In this document: positions 18,008-25,786 of the stretch, piece by piece | Numbering within the stretch: the stretch's first letter is position 1 | Layout: every line of letters begins with the position of its first letter | Source of the DNA: Gudongella oleilytica | GTDB lineage: Bacteria; Bacillota; Clostridia; Tissierellales; Tissierellaceae | Length of the DNA stretch: 64,000 bases | NCBI RefSeq assembly: GCF_004101785.1 | Contig: NZ_CP035130.1 | Location: 992,001-1,056,000 of the forward strand | Direction: 5' to 3' | Program-made: the position numbers and the translations under genes | Notes under the pieces: generated by a model | The model's input: the letters and a program-made list of their open reading frames with translations, nothing else | What the model was told of the DNA's origin: nothing | Databases searched by the model: none

Positions 18008-18730
18008 TTGAGAGATGCTGTAATTATTGATTTGGACAGCGAACATGAGCTGGTCATAACGACCGATGGGTGTACAGGTATTGGTAACCTCGAGGGAGAT
18101 TTATTTCCGCTGGAAATCGAAGAAGTAGCCTGGACAGCTTGTAAGGTAGCTCTTATGGAGCTAATATCCCTTGGTGCAAGACCGGTTGGATATGCTTTTA
18201 ACCACATAGCGGACTTGGCGGATCATAATAAGACAGAAGCAGGGATCGAAAAATGCCTCAATGATTTCGGCTTTATTGACATTCCCCATATATCAAGCAG
18301 CGAGAAGAATTTCAAGGTCCACCAGACGACCATTACCATAGCTCTGACCGGGGTTAGAGAAAAGAGGGAAAAAACAAAGTGCAGCAATCCAGTGTATGTA
18401 CTTATTGGTGAGCCGCTTGTCGGTATGGAGGTTCTTGAAAACCCTGAGAAAATGATTTTACCAGAAGAGTTCATCAGATTGAAGAAAGCCGAGGGAATAT
18501 ATGAAATAATTCCAGTCGGATCCCATGGCGTTGAATGGGAATTGAGCCAATTTGGAGTAAAGCCATTAGAGACAGTAATTGATCTTAAAAAATCCGCAGG
18601 ACCAGCTACTTGTGTAATTGCAGAAGTTTGCCCGGCTTCTATCGATGGTCTGAGAGAAATATTTGGCAGGAAACTTACAATACTGAGCTCTGAATGCGGT
18701 CCTTTCAGGGAAGGTGAAGCCTATGCTTAG
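18008..18730 (+). CDS. AIR-synthase-related (PurM/ThiL/HypE-like) ATP-binding protein
   Basis: The 240-residue protein matches AIR-synthase-fold proteins: an N-terminal RDAVIIDLD and ELVITTDGCTGIG (the PurM/SelD-type metal-nucleotide strand), SLGARPVGYAFN, and a C-terminal PVGSHGVEWELSQFG. These enzymes activate substrates by ATP-dependent phosphorylation; it is not SelD, ThiL or HypE proper and the substrate is unknown. I favour the TTG at 18008, nine bases after AAAAGG; the in-frame ATG at 17999 would overlap that site. The stop codon overlaps the start of the next gene, so the two products are coupled. Confidence 0.72.
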   Translation: MRDAVIIDLDSEHELVITTDGCTGIGNLEGDLFPLEIEEVAWTACKVALMELISLGARPVGYAFNHIADLADHNKTEAGIEKCLNDFGFIDIPHISSSEKNFKVHQTTITIALTGVREKREKTKCSNPVYVLIGEPLVGMEVLENPEKMILPEEFIRLKKAEGIYEIIPVGSHGVEWELSQFGVKPLETVIDLKKSAGPATCVIAEVCPASIDGLREIFGRKLTILSSECGPFREGEAYA

Positions 18731-20312
18731 AGTGCCGGAAATCAAGCTTTCACTTGCTCAGAATGAAAGACAGCTCCCTGAAATTTTATCAAGGACCCTG
18801 GGAATAAGAACGGATGAGATAAGAGAATGGTCGATATATAAAAAATCGATCGATGCCAGGAAAAAAGATATGATCAGCTTTGTCTATTCAGTCGACTTCC
18901 AGGTAGATAACGAAGATAAAATGCTTAAGAGACTTTCAAAAAAAGGAGTAATAAAGGCAGAGAGCATTAGCTTTAAATATACTCCAATCGCTGAGAAGGA
19001 TTCTATACGCCCTGTGATTGTAGGTACAGGGCCATCAGGAATTTTTGCAGGAATGGTACTTGCGGAGCTTGGATATAATCCCATTCTTCTTGAAAGAGGT
19101 AAGAGGGTGGATGACAGAGTCAGGGATGTTGAGAAATTCTGGGAAACGGGAATACTTAACACTGAATCAAATGTTCAGTTTGGTGAAGGGGGAGCAGGAA
19201 CCTTCTCAGATGGTAAGCTCACAACATTGATCAAGGACCCACGCTGCAGAAAGGTCCTGGAGTACTTTGTTGAAGCCGGTGCTCCTGAGGATATCCTTTA
19301 TGTGAATAAACCTCACATAGGTACGGATATATTGAGGAGAGTAGTCTCGAATCTTCGGGAAAGAATAATATCCCTTGGTGGCGAGGTGAGATTTCAGGCA
19401 AAGGTAACAGACCTTATTATCAGAGATGGTGCTGTTGCAGGTGTAGTAATCAACGGGGCTGATGAATTGGAGACCGATAAGGTTGTTCTGGCATTGGGCC
19501 ACAGTGCCAGAGATACCTTCGAGATGCTCTACCACTCTGGGATCGGCATTCAACAGAAGGCATTTTCCATCGGTGTAAGGATAGAGCATCCACAGGAAAT
19601 GATAAGCAGAAGTCAATATGGAGAGCTGTACACTCACCCTCGGCTGGGAGCTGCCGACTACAAGCTGTCCGGTCACTTTGACAATGGGAGGTCAGCCTAT
19701 ACCTTTTGCATGTGTCCAGGTGGAACCGTAGTAGCTGCAGCTTCTGAGGAAGGGATGACAGTCACAAATGGAATGAGTGAAAGAGCCAGAGACAGGGTAA
19801 ACGCCAATGCAGCCTTATTAGTCAATGTTACCCCCGAGGATTTTGGGAGTGATCACCCGCTTGCTGGAGTCGAGTTCCAAAGGTGCTGGGAAAGAAGTGC
19901 ATACGAGGCCTCAGGAGGGTCATATAAAGCACCAGCACAATTAGTCGGAGATTTTCTTGTGGATAGGACCTCAAAAGCTTTTGAAGGAATTGAGCCCAGC
20001 TACAAGCCGGGCGTAGTAATGACTGATCTGAGAAAGTGTCTTCCTCCTTATGTTACAGAAACAATGAAAATGGCAATAATTGAATTTGATAAAAGGCTTA
20101 AGGGGTTTGCCAGACCCGATGCAGTTATGACAGGGGTCGAAACAAGGAGCTCGTCACCAGTGAGAATAACAAGAGACGAGGAGCTGCAGACAAATATCAA
20201 AGGTCTATATCCGGCAGGTGAAGGTGCAGGCTACGCAGGAGGTATAATATCAGCAGCTGTTGATGGTATTAGAGTTGCAGAGAAGATCGGAAACTGGAAA
20301 GGAGGGAAGTAG
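18723..20312 (+). CDS. FAD-dependent dehydrogenase of the COG2509 family
   Basis: The 529-residue protein has an N-terminal alpha/beta cap (about 1-95), then a dinucleotide-binding motif VIVGTGPSGIFAGMVLAELG near 97-116, the NVQFGEGGAGTFSDGKL segment typical of COG2509, and a C-terminal flavin-binding end YPAGEGAGYAGGIISAAVDG. The substrate is uncharacterised; it resembles HI0933/GidA-type flavoproteins. The ATG at 18723 follows GGAAGGTG by seven bases and overlaps the previous stop (eight-base overlap), a coupling signature. The following NYN gene starts three bases after its stop. Confidence 0.88.
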   Translation: MLRVPEIKLSLAQNERQLPEILSRTLGIRTDEIREWSIYKKSIDARKKDMISFVYSVDFQVDNEDKMLKRLSKKGVIKAESISFKYTPIAEKDSIRPVIVGTGPSGIFAGMVLAELGYNPILLERGKRVDDRVRDVEKFWETGILNTESNVQFGEGGAGTFSDGKLTTLIKDPRCRKVLEYFVEAGAPEDILYVNKPHIGTDILRRVVSNLRERIISLGGEVRFQAKVTDLIIRDGAVAGVVINGADELETDKVVLALGHSARDTFEMLYHSGIGIQQKAFSIGVRIEHPQEMISRSQYGELYTHPRLGAADYKLSGHFDNGRSAYTFCMCPGGTVVAAASEEGMTVTNGMSERARDRVNANAALLVNVTPEDFGSDHPLAGVEFQRCWERSAYEASGGSYKAPAQLVGDFLVDRTSKAFEGIEPSYKPGVVMTDLRKCLPPYVTETMKMAIIEFDKRLKGFARPDAVMTGVETRSSSPVRITRDEELQTNIKGLYPAGEGAGYAGGIISAAVDGIRVAEKIGNWKGGK

Positions 20313-20314
20313 AG

Positions 20315-21181
20315 TTGGAGGATAAGAGATTTGCGGTTCTTATAGATGCTGACAATGTATCAGCGAAATATATAAAGTACATCCTTGATGAAACTGCCAA
20401 TTATGGGACTGCTACTTATAAAAGGATATACGGGGACTGGACTAAACCAGGAGCAGCTGCATGGAAGGATGTATTGCTTGAAAACTCAGTAACCCCGGTT
20501 CAGCAATATAATTATACTGTCGGGAAAAATGCAACAGATTCAGCCATGATCATCGATGCCATGGATATTCTATACTCAGGAAATGTAGATGGCTACTGTA
20601 TAGTATCAAGTGACAGCGACTTTACAAAGCTTTCAGCAAGGCTAAGAGAATCAGGGATGATGGTTATAGGCATGGGAGAGAGAAAAACACCTAAGCCTTT
20701 CATTTCAGCCTGTAACCTCTTTAAGTATCTGGATGTTCTGGCGGAGTCAGAGAAAAAGGCAATCGGGCTTGAAGAAGACAGAGACCAGGACAGAGATGGC
20801 AGAAACAACTCAACAGGAAACGGAAAGAGTAAGGCGGCTATTACTGAAGATCAGGAAAAGAGCATGACCGATCTGAGTGTTATTAAGCTTGCAATAAAGA
20901 AGATGCTGGCCGAGGCATCTGGTGAAGACCAAAGGATGAATATGGGTGAGATAGGAAACAGGCTGGCCAAAAGGTACCCCGATTTTGACGTCAGAAACTA
21001 TGGTGACACCAAGCTCTCCAAATTCCTTAAGAAATTTGATTTTCTAAGAATAGAGTCGGGAGGAGAGGGAGGCACTTCACTTTGGGTTTCTTTAAGATCA
21101 GAGGAGGAGCCACCAGAAGAGGAGAATATCCCTTTAGAAAAGAAGAAACGTCCATATTACAGAAAGAGAAATAAAACATAG
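20315..21181 (+). CDS. NYN-domain putative RNase with C-terminal OST-HTH/LOTUS-like domain
   Basis: The 288-residue protein has an N-terminal NYN (PIN-like, LabA/DUF88) domain: LIDADNVSAKYI, YNYTVGKNATDSAMIIDAM and VSSDSDFTKLSARLRE supply the acidic metal-binding residues. A polar linker follows (about 150-185), then a winged-helix of OST-HTH/LOTUS type (KMLAEASGEDQRMNMGEIGN...PDFDVRNYG...LSKFLKKFDFLRIES). I infer an RNA-processing nuclease with an RNA-binding wing. It starts at TTG (20315), eight bases after GGAGGG, in a four-gene operon. The RNA target is unknown. Confidence 0.85.
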   Translation: MEDKRFAVLIDADNVSAKYIKYILDETANYGTATYKRIYGDWTKPGAAAWKDVLLENSVTPVQQYNYTVGKNATDSAMIIDAMDILYSGNVDGYCIVSSDSDFTKLSARLRESGMMVIGMGERKTPKPFISACNLFKYLDVLAESEKKAIGLEEDRDQDRDGRNNSTGNGKSKAAITEDQEKSMTDLSVIKLAIKKMLAEASGEDQRMNMGEIGNRLAKRYPDFDVRNYGDTKLSKFLKKFDFLRIESGGEGGTSLWVSLRSEEEPPEEENIPLEKKKRPYYRKRNKT

Positions 21182-21193
21182 AGGAGACCTATT

Positions 21194-22144
21194 ATGGAAA
21201 AGCCTGTTGACACATTTCAACCGATTATTAAGACCTTGATAAGAGTCGGGATAGGACTTTTGGTACTGCTAATGATCATTGCCTTCAACAATGTGATACA
21301 GATTTCATCCTTCATGTCAGGGATCCATCCACTGTTGGGTCAGATTACACTTGTAGTTTTGCTTCTTGTGTTTCTTGCCCTATTGTTATTACCACTTATT
21401 AGCTTCTTAAGCTTCAGGAAGGCTCTCCCGATACCTGAGGACGAGAACTCTCCTGAATTCGCTAATTACCTTAATGAGACCAAACGAAGGCTTCAGAAAA
21501 ACAGATATCTCAGGGAGAAAGATTATCAGTTTTCAGATGGTTCAGATTTAAAGAATCAAATCATCCAGGCTTATGAGATATTGGGTAAACGATCCAGAGA
21601 GCTTATAAAAGGAAAAGCTACAGGGGTTTTTCTTTCCACATCAATTTCGCAAAATGGTGTGCTGGACAGTTTTTTTGTACTGGGAACACTAACAAAAATG
21701 CTGTGGGAGGTGTCCAGGATATATGAGGAGCGGCCATCGATAGCGAGATTAGTATCACTTTATGGCAACGTTGCAGCAACAGTACTTATGGCCAGAGGGA
21801 TTGAAGATCTGGATCTATTGGACGAGCAGGTTGAGCCTCTTATTGCATCCATACTGGGAGGAGGGATGGCTACCCTGGTCCCTGGAGCGGTAATGGCGAC
21901 GAATCTTGTTGTTAACTCAATAACTGAAGGCTCAGTAAATGCTCTTCTAACCCTTCGAGTAGGCTGCATTGCCCAAGGATATCTTAGCTCAGTAACAATC
22001 CCGGAAAGAAAGGCATTAAGAAGAAGTGCGACCATAGAAGCCTGCGGTATGCTCGGTGAGGTCATGAAGGAAAATTCTGTGCTTATACTTAAGGCTTTTG
22101 CAAAAGGCGCCAGGAACGCTGCTAAGAATACCTTCAAATTATAG
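21194..22144 (+). CDS. DUF697-like membrane protein
   Basis: The 316-residue protein has two N-terminal membrane helices (about 15-38 and 47-73), a charged cytoplasmic stretch, and a C-terminal region with several short hydrophobic helices (LVSLYGNVAATVLMARGIED, IASILGGGMATLVPGAVMA) matching DUF697/YcjF-type proteins. Function is unknown. It is the last gene of the AIR-synthase-like/COG2509/NYN block, 12 bases after the NYN gene, with GAGGAG upstream. A strong terminator follows. Confidence 0.72.
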   Translation: MEKPVDTFQPIIKTLIRVGIGLLVLLMIIAFNNVIQISSFMSGIHPLLGQITLVVLLLVFLALLLLPLISFLSFRKALPIPEDENSPEFANYLNETKRRLQKNRYLREKDYQFSDGSDLKNQIIQAYEILGKRSRELIKGKATGVFLSTSISQNGVLDSFFVLGTLTKMLWEVSRIYEERPSIARLVSLYGNVAATVLMARGIEDLDLLDEQVEPLIASILGGGMATLVPGAVMATNLVVNSITEGSVNALLTLRVGCIAQGYLSSVTIPERKALRRSATIEACGMLGEVMKENSVLILKAFAKGARNAAKNTFKL

Positions 22145-22252
22145 TGGATCTAAACATGAAGACGAATTATTCCACTCATGAAAAGGTTTTCACAAAATAT
22201 GAAAATAAATTAACAAAGATTCAAATATAAAATACTTACGCAAATCAACCTG

Positions 22253-22290
22253 AAAGCGTTGGAATCGTAAGATTTCAACGCTTTGCTTTT
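22253..22290 (+). terminator. Strong terminator of the DUF697 operon
   Basis: A 14-pair stem (AAAGCGTTGGAATC with GATTTCAACGCTTT, loop GTAA) is followed by GCTTTT. Confidence 0.85.
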
Positions 22291-22461
22291 ATAAACGGGA
22301 AATACGCTTGATCGATGTTCAGTAGCTGGATTAAAAACATATAACAATTAATCAGCAAATTACTTTCGTTCAGGATCAGACCCAATTTATCTTTGCTTAG
22401 TGTGGCGAAATTTACTGTCAAACAGTTAACAAACTTGTCTTAATAATCTGTAAATTCTAAG

Positions 22462-22490
22462 TAGACAAAATTCATTGGATGTATTAATAT
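22462..22490 (+). promoter_or_regulatory. Candidate promoter of the NSS transporter gene
   Basis: TAGACA and TAATAT are 17 bases apart, about 50 bases before the ATG. Confidence 0.45.
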
Positions 22491-22542
22491 ATTCTATAGA
22501 TGGGATGTTTCCTATTAAATCAAAATCAAAGGAGGGAATTTG

Positions 22543-23949
22543 ATGGAAAACAAAAGAGAAAATTGGGGTTCCAGGATCGGCTTTATCATGGCAGCAGCAG
22601 GTTCGGCCGTAGGACTTGGTAACATCTGGAGATTTCCGTACTTGGCAGGCGAAAACGGCGGTGGAGCATTTATTGTAATTTATTTGATGTTTGTTGTTTT
22701 CATTGGATTCAGTATAATGCTTGCTGAATTCACAGTAGGAAGAAAAACTGGTTTAGCAGCAGTTGGTGCTTACAAAAAAATCAACAGAAGCTTTACCTTT
22801 GCAGGGGTTCTTGGAGTTCTTAGTGCATTCTTCATAATGGGTTTTTATCCAGTAGTTGGAGGTTGGGCTACTGCCTATATTTTGAAATCCTTTACTGGAT
22901 TGCTTTCAGATCCTGCAGCAATTGGGGACATGTTTGGAGCATTCATTGGTAACCCAGTTGAGCCGTTGATATGGATGGCAATATTCCTTGCAATCAACAT
23001 TGTTATTGTTGCGAAGGGTATTTCCGGTGGAATCGAAAAAGCTGGAAAGATCCTTATGCCTACATTATTTGTACTATTGATTCTTATCGCCATTAGAAGT
23101 GTCACACTTCCTGGAGCAGGAGCAGGCCTTGATTTCCTTTTTAAGCCTGACTGGTCAGTAGTTAACGGCGGAACATTCCTTGCAGCACTAGGACAAGCTT
23201 TCTTCTCACTAAGCCTTGGTATGGGCTGTATGATCACATACGGATCCTACCTTAGCAAGAGTGAAAACCTTCCTTCAAGTGCACTTACAGTATCACTAAT
23301 GGATACAAGTGTTGCATTGTTGGCAGGTGTTGCAATATTCCCTGCATTATTTGCATTTGGGATGGAGCCAGCAGCTGGCCCTGGTCTTGTATTCGTAGTA
23401 GTTCCTCAGATATTTGCACAAATGGGTGGTCTTGGACCAATATTCTCAGCAATATTCTTTATAGCTCTTATGGTTGCGGCACTTACCTCCTCAGTATCAC
23501 TCCTTGAGGTAGTAGTAGCATACTTGATGGACGAAAGAGGATGGGCAAGGAAGAAATCAGTATATTTATCAGGAGCTATAATGGTAGTAACTGGGATACT
23601 ATCATCCTTGTCACTTGGAGTAATGTCAGGATTTACCTTATTTGGAGTTGGGGCATTCGACTTCTTCGACATATTGACAGACAAGATATTCCTTGCAATC
23701 GGTGGCTTGATACTGGCAGTATTTGTTGGCTGGTTCATGGATAAGAACGAGTTGAAGGAAGAAATGACAAACGGTGGTGCAATAAAGTTCGGTTTGTTTG
23801 AGTTTTGGTATGCACTTGTCAAATTTGTTATTCCTATAGCTATCGCTATAGTAGCTTTCTTTGGAATTACTGGAATAGCTCAAACCAGTTTGATGCTGTT
23901 TGGACTTGCTGTAATAGCAGTTCTTGCAATATTCTCTAAAAAACTTTAA
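22543..23949 (+). CDS. Neurotransmitter:sodium symporter (NSS/SNF) family transporter
   Basis: The 468-residue protein has eleven to twelve membrane helices and the NSS signature in helix 1, GSAVGLGNIWRFPYLAGENG, which forms the Na+ and substrate sites; helix 6 carries FFSLSLGMGCMITYGSYL. Bacterial members import amino acids with Na+. The helix-6 region resembles the amino-acid/tyrosine-type branch, but the substrate is not certain. ATG at 22543 is six bases after GGAGGG. The gene is alone and ends in a bidirectional terminator. Na+ coupling fits the Na+-pumping complex encoded at 52.8 kb. Confidence 0.93.
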   Translation: MENKRENWGSRIGFIMAAAGSAVGLGNIWRFPYLAGENGGGAFIVIYLMFVVFIGFSIMLAEFTVGRKTGLAAVGAYKKINRSFTFAGVLGVLSAFFIMGFYPVVGGWATAYILKSFTGLLSDPAAIGDMFGAFIGNPVEPLIWMAIFLAINIVIVAKGISGGIEKAGKILMPTLFVLLILIAIRSVTLPGAGAGLDFLFKPDWSVVNGGTFLAALGQAFFSLSLGMGCMITYGSYLSKSENLPSSALTVSLMDTSVALLAGVAIFPALFAFGMEPAAGPGLVFVVVPQIFAQMGGLGPIFSAIFFIALMVAALTSSVSLLEVVVAYLMDERGWARKKSVYLSGAIMVVTGILSSLSLGVMSGFTLFGVGAFDFFDILTDKIFLAIGGLILAVFVGWFMDKNELKEEMTNGGAIKFGLFEFWYALVKFVIPIAIAIVAFFGITGIAQTSLMLFGLAVIAVLAIFSKKL

Positions 23950-23958
23950 TAAGAGTAT

Positions 23959-23990
23959 AAAAAATGCCATCCGATCGGATGGCATTTTTT
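23959..23990. terminator. Bidirectional terminator between NSS and the thioredoxin genes
   Basis: A perfect palindrome (ATGCCATCCGATCGGATGGCAT) is flanked by A6 and T6, so it serves both strands. Its right edge touches the stop codon of the minus-strand gene. Confidence 0.93.
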
Positions 23991-24639
23991 ATGCAACTTG
24001 AGTTTTCTCTATCTCTTCAAGAAATACTTCCAGAGGTTGGTTTCCAACGAATTCGTAAATATCATTTATTACTATCTTCGGCACGCTTGATACATTATAC
24101 TCGTCTGACAGATCATAGAAGGTTTGTGCCTCAATCATATCTGCAGTAATGTTATCATTCAACAATGCCAGGTGGTGAGCTTTTTCAACTGCACCCGGAC
24201 AATGCGGGCAGCCAAGAGTTACAAAAACCTTTATATTTACAGGCTTTTTAACCTTTGAAAGTCTTTCAGTGATAGATTCAGCCAAAGGTTGACCATTTCC
24301 TGATACAGCGATAACGCTGCTTATAAAGGAGTTTATCTCATGTCCTGAAGGTATACCGTTAAATTTGATTCTCTTATATTCGCCTGTTTTATCGAGAAGA
24401 ACAAGACTGGGTGCAAGAGAAACTTCGAATTTCTCAGCCAGGTCTGAATCCTTATCAAGGTCGTATTCAACCAGTGACATCTTAGGGGATGCCTGGACTA
24501 ACTCACCAACAAAATCCCTGGTTTCAAGACAAGTCTCGCAAAGTTCCTCCTTGGTGAAAAGAGCGATTTTAACTTCATCCTTCATGGCTGAGAATACGTC
24601 CTTTAGTTGTTCTAATACCTCTTCATTGATATACTTCAT
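23989..24639 (-). CDS. Protein disulfide oxidoreductase-like protein with two thioredoxin folds
   Basis: The 216-residue protein contains two thioredoxin folds: the first with CETC (34-37) and a cis-Pro in SLAPSL, the second with CPHC (144-147) and cis-Pro in SSVPKI. This architecture resembles PDO/glutaredoxin-like proteins and the N-terminal part of AhpF, which pass electrons from a thioredoxin reductase to a peroxidase or disulfide. It follows the thioredoxin reductase gene by 15 bases, so the two probably form an electron relay. No peroxidase gene lies beside it. Expression should follow the operator at 25693-25717. Confidence 0.88.
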   Translation of the reverse strand: MKYINEEVLEQLKDVFSAMKDEVKIALFTKEELCETCLETRDFVGELVQASPKMSLVEYDLDKDSDLAEKFEVSLAPSLVLLDKTGEYKRIKFNGIPSGHEINSFISSVIAVSGNGQPLAESITERLSKVKKPVNIKVFVTLGCPHCPGAVEKAHHLALLNDNITADMIEAQTFYDLSDEYNVSSVPKIVINDIYEFVGNQPLEVFLEEIEKTQVA

Positions 24640-24654
24640 CTGTTATCCCCCTTA

Positions 24655-25632
24655 TTATTTCAGGTTATTTATATAGTCGTTTGCAGCCAGTGCACATTTT
24701 GCACCATCAGCAGCCGACATTATGATTTGCTTGTAAGGTGTGTCAGTAACATCACCAGCAGCGAACACACCGGGAACACTTGTCATTCCGTAACGGTCAA
24801 CGGCTATTTCATTTCTGGAGTTCAACTCGACAAAACCCGCAAACATTTCGCTATTTGGCAAATAACCAATCTCCACGAATAACCCTGACGCTTCAATTAT
24901 ATATTCTTTTGAACTTTCCTTATCCAGCACCCTTATTCCACTCATAAATTTGCCACCAATAACTTCGAGTATTTCTGTAGCAAGCTTAATTTTCACATTT
25001 GGTTTTTGAATCAGTTGATCAACCAAAACCTTATCAGCCCTGAACTGCGAACGGTGAACGAGCGTTACCTTAGCTGCAATCTTCGATAGGTCAAGGGCGG
25101 CTTCAACGGCTGAATTTCCTCCACCTGCTACGACGACTTCTTCCTCTGCAAACAGTGGGCCGTCGCATATGGCGCAATAGCAGACGCCCTTACCTGAAAA
25201 CTCCTTTTCACCAGTAATACCCAGTCTTCGAGGCTTGCTCCCGGTTGCAATGATGACTGTTTTTGTTCTGAAAGCTTTGCCGCTCTTCAAGGTGACAATC
25301 TTGACGTTTGATTCAGTATCGTTTTGTACCTTCTCGACTTCCTCATATTCAAGAATTGTAACATTAAGCTCTTTGACATGTTCTAAAAATTTTTTCACCA
25401 GACCTTCTCCTGAGAGAGAAGGAAGGCCAAGGTAGTTTTCGACGGATGAAGTATCAATTACCTGACCACCTTTGTCCCGGGCAATTATTAATGTTTCCAA
25501 GCCCTTCCTCTTAGCGTATAAAGCAGCATTAAGTCCTGCTGGGCCAGCACCCAAAATAAGAAGATCATAAATCTTATTATCATCCTGAATGGCTGCTGAT
25601 GTTTTTTTGTGTAAATTGATTTCGAAACTCAT
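24655..25632 (-). CDS. trxB: Thioredoxin reductase-like flavoprotein
   Basis: The 325-residue protein has the FAD motif ILGAGPAGLNAALYA near 26-40, the redox-active CAIC (153-156) in the central domain, the NAD(P) motif VVAGGGNSAVEAALDL and a C-terminal GVFAAGDVTD. Standard TrxB carries HRRxxFR for NADPH; here it reads HRSQFR, so cofactor preference may differ. An N-terminal extension of about 20 residues precedes the FAD fold. The ATG follows GGAGGTG. It heads a two-gene operon with the double-thioredoxin protein, which is its likely acceptor. Confidence 0.93.
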   Translation of the reverse strand: MSFEINLHKKTSAAIQDDNKIYDLLILGAGPAGLNAALYAKRKGLETLIIARDKGGQVIDTSSVENYLGLPSLSGEGLVKKFLEHVKELNVTILEYEEVEKVQNDTESNVKIVTLKSGKAFRTKTVIIATGSKPRRLGITGEKEFSGKGVCYCAICDGPLFAEEEVVVAGGGNSAVEAALDLSKIAAKVTLVHRSQFRADKVLVDQLIQKPNVKIKLATEILEVIGGKFMSGIRVLDKESSKEYIIEASGLFVEIGYLPNSEMFAGFVELNSRNEIAVDRYGMTSVPGVFAAGDVTDTPYKQIIMSAADGAKCALAANDYINNLK

Positions 25633-25692
25633 CTCGCACCTCCAATACTTTTGAAAACCAATACGTTCGTACCAGTCTCTTTCTTATAAAGT

Positions 25693-25717
25693 AACTATAC
25701 CCCAATGGGGTATAGTT
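25693..25717 (-). promoter_or_regulatory. CsoR/CstR-like palindromic operator
   Basis: AACTATACCCC and GGGGTATAGTT form perfect 11-base arms around AAT. ATACCCC...GGGGTAT is the pattern bound by CsoR-family repressors (copper CsoR, persulfide CstR). It fills the spacer between -35 and -10 of the trxB promoter, an ideal repressing position. No csoR-like gene is in this window. Confidence 0.78.
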
Positions 25718-25722
25718 GTCAA
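25694..25722 (-). promoter_or_regulatory. Sigma-A promoter of the trxB operon
   Basis: On the minus strand TTGACA (25722-25717) and TATAGT (25699-25694) are exactly 17 bases apart. Confidence 0.85.
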
Positions 25723-25762
25723 TAAAAAATTGCCGCTAATGATTTATACCATCAGCAGCAAT
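25721..25762 (-). terminator. Terminator of the HTH regulator gene
   Basis: A 14-pair stem with three wobbles (minus strand ATTGCTGCTGATGG with TCATTAGCGGCAAT) is followed by TTTTTTATT, directly abutting the trxB promoter. Confidence 0.85.
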
Positions 25763-25786
25763 GACTTAAGATATCAAAAATCGCTA

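Larger units (their letters stand above)
22145..22542. other. Intergenic region with terminator and promoter
   Basis: This 398-base gap holds the terminator at 22253-22290 and a candidate promoter at 22462-22490. I see no gene between them. Confidence 0.6.

Noticed and set aside
19206-19676. Minus-strand frame of 156 codons inside the COG2509 gene
   Set aside because: Shadow of a well-supported flavoprotein gene.
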